DNA from: Saccharomyces mikatae IFO 1815
Taxonomy: Eukaryota > Ascomycota > Saccharomycetes > Saccharomycetales > Saccharomycetaceae
Length of the DNA stretch: 64,000 nt
NCBI RefSeq assembly: GCF_947241705.1
Contig: NC_079267.1
Location: forward strand, 708,501-772,500
Direction of reading: 5' to 3'
Below the pieces are notes generated by a model, which worked only from the letters and a program-made list of their open reading frames with translations, ran no database searches and was not told the DNA's origin. Each line of letters begins with the position of its first letter. Within the stretch, counting starts at the first letter, position 1. This document shows, piece by piece, positions 1-9,424 of the stretch. Both the position numbers and the translations under genes were made by a program.

Positions 1-115
1 CGACTCCAATTACGTTCTGAATATCATTAATTTACAAAACCATTTACCGAATTTGAATTTGCGGGAGAGTTTTCCAACTTTTTTCGATGAAAGACAAAAA
101 TTCGTTGTTGTATGA
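1..115 (+). CDS. BOP2: 3' end of a gene cut by the window edge, probably BOP2
   Basis: An open frame enters from the left edge with its first full codon at base 2 and ends at a TGA at 113-115, giving 37 residues that finish DERQKFVVV. No start lies in the window. The gene to the left of SEC22 in S. cerevisiae is BOP2 (YLR267W), on the same strand, so the tail most likely belongs to it. BOP2 is a protein of unknown function first met as a bypass suppressor of PAM1 overexpression. I identify it by position and not by remembered residues. The following 284 bases to SEC22 are AT-rich and non-coding. Confidence 0.55.
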   Translation, partial: DSNYVLNIINLQNHLPNLNLRESFPTFFDERQKFVVV

Positions 116-399
116 GGTTTCATTTTTAACTCAACAATGTGCTAAAATATATAACTATGTAAATCCTTCTAAACATTCTTAAGTATTCTTCGATTAATTT
201 AACAAGAGGCGTCATAAAAGAAGTTTTTTTTTGGCACTAATTTCTCAACGCTTTTTGTTTTCATTTTCTCGGTCTTTTCTGCCATTGAAGAACAAACAAT
301 AAAGATTCACGTAATGAAATGAATTTATAAGCTATATTGCTCCAAATCAACGCAGGACCTGACAATAACCCCCTGGTACATATACACAATCAAATAGGG

Positions 400-1044
400 A
401 TGATAAAGTCAACACTAATTTACAGAGATGATGGGCTGCCTCTTTGTACATCAGTGGACAACGAAAATGATCCCTCGTTATTCGAACAAAAGCAAAAAGT
501 GAAAATCGTTGTTTCCAGGATGACACCACAATCTGCTACGGAGGCTACTTTGGAAAGCGGTTCTTTTGAAATCCACTATTTGAGGAAATCTATGGTATAT
601 TATTTCGTCATTTGCGAATCCGGATACCCAAGAAATTTAGCATTTTCATACCTTAACGATATAGCGCAAGAGTTTGAGCACTCCTTTGCCAATGAATACC
701 CCAAGCCCACCGTCAGACCATACCAATTTGTAAACTTCGATAACTTCCTACAAATGACCAAGAAATCATACAGCAACAAGAAAGTTCAGGACAATTTGGA
801 CCAACTGAACCAAGAGCTTGTAGGTGTCAAGCAAATCATGTCCAAGAACATCGAAGACCTGCTTTACAGAGGCGACTCTCTTGATAAAATGAGTGACATG
901 AGTTCCTCTCTAAAAGAAACGTCTAAAAGATACAGAAAATCCGCGCAAAAGATCAATTTCGATCTCTTGATGAGCCAATACGCTCCCATCATCATCGTTG
1001 CGTTCTTTTTTGTCTTCCTCTTTTGGTGGATCTTTCTCAAATAG
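400..1044 (+). CDS. SEC22: Sec22, R-SNARE of ER-Golgi transport
   Basis: R-SNARE that drives fusion of COPII vesicles with the Golgi and of retrograde vesicles with the ER, partnering Sed5, Bos1 and Bet1. The 214-residue product starts with MIKSTLIYR at the ATG at 400; the frame is open upstream to 337 but holds no earlier ATG, and 214 residues is the family length. Residues 1 to about 120 form the longin domain and about 127-188 the SNARE coiled coil with its zero-layer arginine at R157 (LLYRGDS). The last 20 or so residues are a hydrophobic tail anchor ending FWWIFLK. It differs from the S. cerevisiae protein as I remember it at only a few conservative positions, for example D10 and M41. 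Confidence 0.97.
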   Translation: MIKSTLIYRDDGLPLCTSVDNENDPSLFEQKQKVKIVVSRMTPQSATEATLESGSFEIHYLRKSMVYYFVICESGYPRNLAFSYLNDIAQEFEHSFANEYPKPTVRPYQFVNFDNFLQMTKKSYSNKKVQDNLDQLNQELVGVKQIMSKNIEDLLYRGDSLDKMSDMSSSLKETSKRYRKSAQKINFDLLMSQYAPIIIVAFFFVFLFWWIFLK

Positions 1045-2450
<1,406 letters not shown>

Positions 2451-2837
2451 AATTAATTTGAATTTGAATTTTTCACATCATTCATTTTCTTTCTACTACT
2501 TGGTTGTACTGTGGGCGTTGGTTTTACAACAAGAGAGGGCATGCCAACTTGGAACTTGTGACTGAAGAATAATAGAATACGTATTATATAAATACTTGCT
2601 CGAAGTATATAAATAGAAGTAAGAAGAAATCAATCAGAAGGAATTGGATGACGCAGCCCTTTCGTTTTGAATTTTAAAAACCCTTTTGCCATTATTTTTT
2701 GTGATGAGGAGTTGACATGAAAAGTTCCCAACTATTGAAAATAATGTAAAAATAACTATTATAATAAGGGAACCGTGTCACATACGATACACGTCCGATA
2801 CAATACTTGTCCACTGGCTTTTCCGTGAGAACATAGA
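2451..2837. other. DCS1-CMG1 intergenic
   Basis: This is the DCS1 terminator region and the CMG1 promoter. I see AT-rich DNA with TATATAAATA-like stretches near 2588 and 2608, and no open frame, RNA gene or repeat that I can support. Confidence 0.5.
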
Positions 2838-3665
2838 ATGGAGGAAAGTAAAAAGAAAAGAAATCGCGAAGGTGACATACATTCGAAGAGTATACCGCCA
2901 CATAAGAAGTCGAAAGAAGATGCAACAAATAACAAAGCAGTAGATACATCCCTACGTTTGAACATGCCTAAGGGTTATAAAATGATGGAAATCATGGGTT
3001 ACAAAGAAGGTGAAATATTAGGTAAGAATCGGAGCGCCCTAAAAGAACCTATTAAAGTAGAAATCAAACCCAAAAAACAGGGTATTTGTACCAGTAAGCC
3101 TGACTCATCCATAGCAAGTGACATGAAAATGAGTAAACAAAAGTTCATAAGATGGAAAAGTGAAAAAAAGCATAAAGAACGACTAGAAAAAATCTGGTAT
3201 AGAATCCAAAAAGTTGCTTTTGACATGATGGGTGATTCTGAGTTATACAATCCAGGCCAAGATCCGAGGGATTTCAACGTACTTTGGAGGTCCTACGTTA
3301 TCCAACTAAATGAAGAATTAAAAGGCGGTAACTCTAATAATGACAGTAGTTATAATACAGATGCGAAGGATGGCAAGTCACAGATATCAGTGGAAGAGTT
3401 AGAGTCTTCGACTATGCCCAAAATCGAAAAAAAAGAATATACGCCCGTAGCAATTAATTACAATACTTCAATGGTTAGCGATTCCACTACGGATGACACT
3501 GAACTTGCTGCATTAGAGGAATTAAGCATTGAGAAAAGGATAACGAAATTGAACATATTTTTGAGATACGAGAGGTACTACTGTTTTTTTTGTGGGATCA
3601 AGTATAACGATGAATGTGATCTCTATGAGCATTGTCCAGGTGTGAACGAAGAGGACCACGAATGA
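2838..3665 (+). CDS. CMG1: G-patch protein, GPATCH11/DUF4187 type
   Basis: A 275-residue, very basic and hydrophilic protein. A G-patch spans about residues 43-83 (MPKGYKMMEIMGYKEGEILGK and what follows), with the spaced glycines typical of partners of DEAH RNA helicases. The C-terminus (about 245-270) carries a CxxC...H-C pattern, CFFCGIKYNDECDLYEHC, which matches the DUF4187 region found after G-patches in human GPATCH11. It corresponds by position and size to YLR271W (CMG1) of S. cerevisiae, a nuclear and cytoplasmic protein of unknown role. A helicase-cofactor role is inferred from the domain only. It runs convergently to YCS4 with 104 bases between the two stops. Confidence 0.88.
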   Translation: MEESKKKRNREGDIHSKSIPPHKKSKEDATNNKAVDTSLRLNMPKGYKMMEIMGYKEGEILGKNRSALKEPIKVEIKPKKQGICTSKPDSSIASDMKMSKQKFIRWKSEKKHKERLEKIWYRIQKVAFDMMGDSELYNPGQDPRDFNVLWRSYVIQLNEELKGGNSNNDSSYNTDAKDGKSQISVEELESSTMPKIEKKEYTPVAINYNTSMVSDSTTDDTELAALEELSIEKRITKLNIFLRYERYYCFFCGIKYNDECDLYEHCPGVNEEDHE

Positions 3666-3769
3666 TCTCCTTGACATGAATAATTCATTCCTCAGGCATA
3701 AGGATATGAGAATGTCATTTATATAATAATATAATACACACTTAGAAAGATGCATAAAAGACAGTTCAG

Positions 3770-6700
3770 TCATTCTTTTGCAGATACAACCTTGAAGCCT
3801 TCCTCCAATAATGCAGTGACATCTTCATTTTTGTATGGTAGATTATTTAAGACAAATGCGATATCATCCCATTGCCGTTGGGTTTCGCACTTCCTCAATC
3901 TTCCAACCAATTTCTCGTTCAATTGCTTTTGGTGTCGTTCCTTATCGATAAAAGTCAACAAAAATTTGATGATCTTCTTGAAACTTTCTTTACTCAATAA
4001 GTCATCTGTCGATAAATTACTAAAGATATCAATAAATCCATTGTAAATAGCGTTGTCCTTAGAAGCTAACTCGGTGAAGAACAATCTACACATATCACTT
4101 ATGCCTTGATCTGGATTGTCTAGGCATTTGGCCATTTCTCCTAATTGTCCCTTAACCTTAACTTGGCCAGCTAAAATCAAAAATGTAACAGTCATTAAAC
4201 AAGTTCTTTGTACCATTAAGTTTTCGTCATGTAACCGGCGATACAAATAATCCGTGTTTTCATCTACTAAGTTGTTAAAGCATACTGCCATGTCACCCAA
4301 CCCCAAGACAGCATTCGAACGAATAGTGGGATCAGGAGATTTTTCCATTACTGTAATTAATAAAGGTAGCCTCTTTTCACAGTATTTTGATGATAGGCAC
4401 ATTAGTTTTTCTAAACATAAGGTTGCTGTTCTCTGTAGCATTGGATCGCTAAACCTACCTGAGTTAGAAACAATTTCTTCTACAATAGGGCAAAATTTTC
4501 CCAGTATTGATTTTTCTCCGAATAATAGTTCACTCTCTTTTACAAATTGAATAGCGTCCGTGAAATCGTCTTCGTTAGTGCCCCCTATCATTTCCAACTC
4601 CTTATCATCACAGTTATCTTGCGTGGTGTTCACTATATTATCATTCTGGTTTTTACCTTTACCATTTCGAGTTTCTGCTTCAATCTTTCTTTTCTTAAAT
4701 TCTGCCTCACATTTTTCGAGGTAGACAAGTGTTTTAATTGCCACTTGTCCCACAATGAATAATAATTGACTGAGAGAAACAACTCTAGACGATTGTTCTA
4801 ACGACAGAATAGAATCTTCCCCTTCTGGTTTACCAAAAGTCATCATAGTCTTCTCTCTAATCAAATCTGTAGCTAATATGTCTGGTTTAGAAGAGATCGT
4901 AAACAATGCACTAAGTGCCTGTTCACACATAGGATAATATTCATTATCCCTAGTATAGTTAATAATCATGGCATATAATTTTTTTACTGCAACATTTTCG
5001 AGCTCTTGATTTATTGCTTTCGTGATAATAGTGCTTTTCTTTGGGACCATTCGCTCCAATGCGACACAAGAATATCGACAAAGGGTAGGGTCTTTTATAC
5101 CAACTCTTCCGAGTCCAATGTTTAATAATGACTCCAATCCTTTCAATGCTATTTCATTATCTGTCAACGACAACATTCCTAAAATTATAATCGAACCATG
5201 AATCTGCTTCTTAGAAAAACGTCCTTCGTTAGTATCCACATTTCGTTCGAGCTTTGTATTAGATTTTGATGCCGAATTGTAGATAGCCCAAAGTACATTG
5301 ATGACATGCTGATCAATCAGTTTTTGTTCATGCATCATTCCCAATAATTGTTCCAAAGAAGCCAAATCTGCAATGGATGCATCGATGGTTAGATTTATCA
5401 GATTTTTTGCAATATGTGCTGTCTTCTCTCGCACATTACAGCTGTCTGGCGCCGTTAAAAACAACTGCTTGTAGCACTCTATTAAGTGTGCTGATATACT
5501 CATCCCTTCATCATTTGTGCCCTTCATCCAAATCAAATGTAACATTTTCTTAATACCAAATTCACTCAATTCAATGTCATAAGCATCTGCTAAAACTAAA
5601 AAGTCCATTGATTCTAAGACTTCATTTCTATTCCTAGAAAATAATAGATTGGATATTAACTCAATGCTTTTGTGTATTTCCTTAATGAAAGAAATTGCAT
5701 CCTTGTAGTAAACGGTCATTAATTTTAATTTCATAAGAGCGTTCGCGTTCGCTGTTGTATTTAAATTTTCTACCTCATTTTCTATTCTAGAAAGGTCTGC
5801 ACCCTTATCAAATGAATCGTTTAATTCCGCCCTACGCTGATCTTCGTCCCGTTCTGCCTCTTCTTCAATAAGTGATTTTTCAATTGCATCATTTAAAGTT
5901 TCTTGTGATTCAACATTTTCCAAAGTGGCTTTTAATTTTGACTCGGTCACTCTGAGATATTCTTCCCATTCAGTCAATCTTAATTGACTACCATGAATTG
6001 CCTTGAAGGGATGTTTTAGCAATAGCTTTGATAGTAGTTTTACTGAGTTTCTACGAACTAACGAGGATCGGTCCTGCAATGATCTCACTGCTAACGCAGT
6101 AAATTTAGCCTTACACTTGTTGAATTTTGAACTCAAATCACAAATCTTTGAACACCCCTGTATTGCTTTCGTTCTGACATAAGGATTAGAATCCTGGAAT
6201 CTTTCTTCCAATAATTCAATAAGTACAGCTATTTGTTGTTTATAATGTTCCATACTTTGTGTACCTTGTGCTAATTCAGCCACAATATTTCCGCACGCTT
6301 CTACAACGGAGCACCTCAGTGTTATTGAACTGTTATTGAGTAAAGATACGACAAGATTCATTTGTCGGAGCATTATTCCTGGTGATAGTTCTGATAATTT
6401 AATTAGGAAATTAGATATAGCCTTTGGGCCCGTAGTATCCTTAGCGTTAAACACTCTCGTGCTAATTTCTTTTAAGATGCTTTCTGTTAGTTGAGGATAG
6501 TTGTATTCATCATTCAATAGTTTCAGTAGTTCTGCATTAAAAACCGACAAATGAAGAAAGTAGGTTAGGTTTGTCATTAAAGAACTTTGTATACTTGAAC
6601 CTTGTCCATGGTTTTTAACACATACAGCCAAAATTCTTTGGATAAACATCTTTATGGACGATACCTTTGTTAAGGGTTCAATTTCTAATAGCACAAACAG

Positions 6701-7297
6701 CGGTCTCGTAAACAAACCAATAAACATATCCTTTTCGGGAGTTGTTTGAAATATTTTAGATAAGTTAATCTCTAAAAGTTTTATTATGGATTCAAGTAGA
6801 TTTTCCATTTGATTGCAGTCCTTTCTAAATAATTCAACATTTGCATTATCATTTTTAGTGTTTTTCGAAGAACGATTTAAATTAGTAGACTGTGACGAGA
6901 CTTTATGTAACTCGTCTTGTAAAAATGTCAAAAGCACGTGAATAAGGTAGCCGTACTCTTCCATATGCGTCTTCCATTGTGGTATCAGTTCACTGATTTC
7001 AGCAAAGTTAATATTCGATGAAAAATGAGCCTTAATGTCTTTTGACAGATTCGATAGAGATGAACTTATTAAATAGCTTAATTGAATTTGTAATTTCGGT
7101 ACTAAATGTGGGAAGTTATGACAAAGATCTATCAATGTTTCTAATGCCTCTGAACTGGCATCTATTTGTTCAGGTGAAACAGCCAATTGATCTATGATAG
7201 CATTTAGTTCTCTGGATGGGTTTTCCAAGTGAGGATATGATTCGCGATCTCTTGTCTGAAACTTGGTTAGATATTCAGATAGGTCGAAGCCGGACAT
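3770..7297 (-). CDS. YCS4: Ycs4, condensin HEAT-repeat subunit (CAP-D2)
   Basis: Non-SMC subunit of condensin, needed for mitotic chromosome condensation, rDNA segregation and silencing. The 1175-residue length is within one residue of S. cerevisiae Ycs4. Helical HEAT-type repeats run through the protein. The clearest are at about 330-440 (for example SNPYVRTKAIQGCSKICDLS, then DRSSLVRRNSVKLLSKLLLKHP) and the C-terminal Cnd1 signature at about 980-1075 (KSPDPTIRSNAVLGLGDMAV). An acidic, charged linker lies at about 475-520 and a basic, low-complexity one at about 875-905. The start at 7297 gives MSGFDLSEYL, as expected for the family. A Fkh-type TTGTTTAC lies about 100 bases upstream (7396-7403). 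Confidence 0.97.
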   Translation of the reverse strand: MSGFDLSEYLTKFQTRDRESYPHLENPSRELNAIIDQLAVSPEQIDASSEALETLIDLCHNFPHLVPKLQIQLSYLISSSLSNLSKDIKAHFSSNINFAEISELIPQWKTHMEEYGYLIHVLLTFLQDELHKVSSQSTNLNRSSKNTKNDNANVELFRKDCNQMENLLESIIKLLEINLSKIFQTTPEKDMFIGLFTRPLFVLLEIEPLTKVSSIKMFIQRILAVCVKNHGQGSSIQSSLMTNLTYFLHLSVFNAELLKLLNDEYNYPQLTESILKEISTRVFNAKDTTGPKAISNFLIKLSELSPGIMLRQMNLVVSLLNNSSITLRCSVVEACGNIVAELAQGTQSMEHYKQQIAVLIELLEERFQDSNPYVRTKAIQGCSKICDLSSKFNKCKAKFTALAVRSLQDRSSLVRRNSVKLLSKLLLKHPFKAIHGSQLRLTEWEEYLRVTESKLKATLENVESQETLNDAIEKSLIEEEAERDEDQRRAELNDSFDKGADLSRIENEVENLNTTANANALMKLKLMTVYYKDAISFIKEIHKSIELISNLLFSRNRNEVLESMDFLVLADAYDIELSEFGIKKMLHLIWMKGTNDEGMSISAHLIECYKQLFLTAPDSCNVREKTAHIAKNLINLTIDASIADLASLEQLLGMMHEQKLIDQHVINVLWAIYNSASKSNTKLERNVDTNEGRFSKKQIHGSIIILGMLSLTDNEIALKGLESLLNIGLGRVGIKDPTLCRYSCVALERMVPKKSTIITKAINQELENVAVKKLYAMIINYTRDNEYYPMCEQALSALFTISSKPDILATDLIREKTMMTFGKPEGEDSILSLEQSSRVVSLSQLLFIVGQVAIKTLVYLEKCEAEFKKRKIEAETRNGKGKNQNDNIVNTTQDNCDDKELEMIGGTNEDDFTDAIQFVKESELLFGEKSILGKFCPIVEEIVSNSGRFSDPMLQRTATLCLEKLMCLSSKYCEKRLPLLITVMEKSPDPTIRSNAVLGLGDMAVCFNNLVDENTDYLYRRLHDENLMVQRTCLMTVTFLILAGQVKVKGQLGEMAKCLDNPDQGISDMCRLFFTELASKDNAIYNGFIDIFSNLSTDDLLSKESFKKIIKFLLTFIDKERHQKQLNEKLVGRLRKCETQRQWDDIAFVLNNLPYKNEDVTALLEEGFKVVSAKE

Positions 7298-7887
7298 TTC
7301 CCAGAGAGATATAATCGTCTAGTATACAATAAAGTAGAAGAGATAGTGAAGTATTCAGTAACTATTTCTTTTCTTGTTTTGATGTGTTTTTTTCTTTGTT
7401 TACTAAATGATCATAAAATTTCCGCGACGCATTTGATTTTTTAGATAATTGATATTTAAATTCACTTAAGATTTGATAAACAGACACTTTTAGGTTATAT
7501 TCGCCACAGGCAAAGGTGTATATGTGTGAGTATATCCTTGAAAATATTTAGCTCGAGAAGAATTCTAGGGTACATATTTTTACTCCACTATCCGAGGTGC
7601 CCTTCAAAAATTTCGACAGTTTCAATAAGGTCGTTTTAGGATCAAAAACATATATATATATATACAACCAGCTGGTCAATGTTGGTAATAAAAAATATAG
7701 GTACAGTCTGACTAGTATCATGATCTATTTTTGATACTAGGCCTTTGTAAAAAAAGACATGCTGCTACTGAGCATTAACTTCCAAAACAAAAAAAAGAAA
7801 CAATGTAAGAAGCTCTACTCTTTATTAGGTGTGCTATTTCCATTTCAGTACAATACTATGTAACACTGGCAAGTAATGAAAAAAAAC
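7298..7887. other. YCS4 promoter to tRNA-Val spacer
   Basis: The YCS4 promoter holds one forkhead-type site (TTGTTTAC at 7396-7403, read GTAAACAA on the other strand), an alternating TA run near 7650-7662 and several A tracts. I see no gene. The T-run that ends the tRNA-Val transcript is at 7881-7886 (A residues on the plus strand). Confidence 0.45.
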
Positions 7888-7961
7888 TGATTTCGCCCAG
7901 GATCGAACTGGGGACGTTCTGCGTGTTAAGCAGATGCCATAACCGACTAGACCACGAAACC
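7888..7961 (-). tRNA. tRNA-Val(AAC)
   Basis: Read on the minus strand, the 74 nt fold into a full cloverleaf. The acceptor GGTTTCG pairs with CGAAATC. The anticodon arm is CTGC plus loop TTAACAC plus GCAG, giving anticodon AAC. The T arm carries GTTCGATCC (B box) and the D arm TGGTCTAGTCGG (A box). There is no intron. A run of T follows the discriminator A, as needed for Pol III termination. A Ty3-type sigma LTR starts 16 bases upstream of the mature 5' end. Confidence 0.97.
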
Positions 7962-7976
7962 AATCTACGATGAAAT

Positions 7977-8395
7977 TGTTGTATCTTAAGATGAGATACG
8001 TCAGTATGACAATACATCATTCTAAACGTTCATAAAACACATATGACACAGTCTTTGAGAGATTAGCGAATTTTGAGATGATTGTTGGGATTCCATTGTT
8101 GATAAAGGCAATAATATTAGGTATGTAGATATACTAGAAGTTCTCCTCGAGGATATAGGAATCCAATAAATGGAACTCGTAATTCTACATAATTCTGTAT
8201 ATGCTTTTATTGTCATTTTATATTTGTCAGTCATTATCCTATTACATTATCAATCCTTGCATTTCAGCTTCCACTTATTTCGATGACGGCTTCTCATAAC
8301 TTATGTCATCTTCTAACACCGTATATGATAATGTACTAGTAGTATGACTACTAGTTGATAGACGATAGTTGATTTTCATTCCAACAGTCTTATAA
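7977..8395 (+). mobile_element. Ty3-type sigma LTR relic, split by a delta LTR
   Basis: Bases 7977-8055 begin TGTTGTATCTTAAGATGAG and continue with the CAGTATGACAATAC and CGTTCATAAAACACATATGA stretches that I recognise as the 5' part of sigma, the LTR of Ty3 (a Metaviridae/gypsy-type element). The LTR begins 16 bp upstream of tRNA-Val, the expected Ty3 target at a Pol III start. A delta LTR sits inside it (8056-8386), and a few more sigma-like bases follow to about 8395 before another relic begins. It is an old and incomplete fossil with no internal Ty3 sequence. Confidence 0.8.
8056..8386 (-). mobile_element. Solo delta LTR (Ty1/Ty2 family) with target duplication
   Basis: This 331-bp LTR on the minus strand has delta termini: CCAACA at 8381-8386 is the TGTTGG 5' end, and TGAGA at 8056-8060 is the 3' end. 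The conserved CTCGAGGAGAACTTCTAGTA block is present, as are the GAAGCTGAAATGCAAGGATTG and GGTGTTAGAAGATGAC-type blocks. The pentamer GTCTT is found on both sides (8051-8055 and 8387-8391), a clear 5-bp target duplication. So this is a solo LTR left by LTR-LTR recombination, inserted into the older sigma. It has no coding part. Confidence 0.92.
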
Positions 8396-8561
8396 TGAGA
8401 ATTGGGTGAATTTTGAGCTGTCATCGAAATAAGCGGAAGCTGAAATGCAAGGATTGATAATGTAATAGGATAATGACTGACAACATATAAAATGACAAGA
8501 AAAGCATATACAGAATTATGTAGAATTACAAATTCCATTTATCGGATTTTCATTCCAACAG
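8396..8561. mobile_element. Delta LTR mosaic with pieces in opposite orientation
   Basis: Three delta pieces lie end to end: a minus-strand 3' terminus (8396-8417), a plus-strand inner piece (about 8418-8545) and a minus-strand 5' terminus ending CCAACA (about 8546-8561). The inner piece is a near copy, inverted, of the matching part of the neighbouring delta at 8056-8386 (the CATCGAAATAAG, GCTGAAATGCAAGGATTGAT and AGCATATACAGAATTATGTA blocks are shared). This is a fossil of the Ty1/Ty2 LTR family, rearranged after insertion. Confidence 0.8.
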
Positions 8562-8770
8562 TTTCTGATGTAATTAGGGAACATCCATTTAAGTAGTTGT
8601 CAATGTTTCAATTGCGACATAATTGTTACTATGAAAATATTTCCTATTATTATACGAAATACATCATAATGAAAAAGTGTTCCATTTCGACTTGTTTACG
8701 ATCTCATCGGAACTTGTCGATAATAGATATTATGTTCTTAAAAGTGCAATAATACCATCCACACTGGTAT
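8562..8770. other. Unassigned DNA between two delta relics
   Basis: About 210 bases of AT-rich DNA between recognisable LTR pieces. I could not match it to sigma, delta or a gene. It may be the decayed remainder of the sigma or an unrelated LTR. A perfect 13-bp inverted repeat (8745-8757 and 8765-8777) spans its right border. Confidence 0.4.
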
Positions 8771-9092
8771 TATTGCAATAAGACTCAACTATCGCCTCTT
8801 GGGTAGTAATCCGGATGTTACTTTTTTGTTATTTAAGGTGTAAGAAAATGACATGAATGGTGAGAAACAGTCACCACATTTAGTGGGAGCTGAAATGTGT
8901 GTCTCGATAATGTCACTGGATGACAAATGGTAGTGCATAAAAACAAAAAAAAAACAATAATATTATAACCCAGATTACTCCCTTCCGTTAATTTCTAATT
9001 CTAGGAAAAAAATTTTATATTTCGAATACCTGTCAAGATTGCCTTTATCAGCAATAAAATTCCAACAATTATCTGAGTTCAAATACATATCA
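8771..9092 (+). mobile_element. Very old delta LTR relic
   Basis: A plus-strand sequence of about 322 bp aligns from end to end with delta but is strongly diverged. It has a TTGCAATA...TCAACTATC start, a GGTGTAAGAAAATGAC...GGTGAGAAACAGTCA centre, TTAGTGGGAGCTGAAATG, and a GCCTTTATCAGCAATAAAATTC...CAACAATTATCTGA end. It is much older than the delta at 8056-8386. It is an LTR only, with no internal region. Confidence 0.7.
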
Positions 9093-9424
9093 TTTCATTT
9101 GGTACAGACTGCGGGAGCAGAAGGTTGGAAAGGTCCTTTCGAAGACAAGCAAATATCATGAAATCAATAGGCAAAAATATTTCAATCAATAAAATACGAT
9201 TGTTTATACCGGAGTAAAATTCTATTACCTGAGTATTACTAAGGAATTAAAACCATTTCTGCTAGATAAATAAGGAAGTTGGAGACAAAATGCAAGTAAT
9301 ATTAATTAATGTGAGCTAGAATCTAAATATCTAATATATGAAAGACGAAAGAATATGATTAATTGTTGTGTTCAACTTTTTTTTTAATTTTGTGTTCTCT
9401 TCACTTCTTAGAATCTTTTCATTA
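9093..9424. other. PIG1 3' flank
   Basis: AT-rich DNA between the old delta and the PIG1 stop codon. No gene or clear repeat is seen. Confidence 0.4.

Noticed and set aside
337-399. N-terminal extension of SEC22
   Set aside because: It has no ATG, and the start at 400 gives the exact family length with the longin domain at residue 1.
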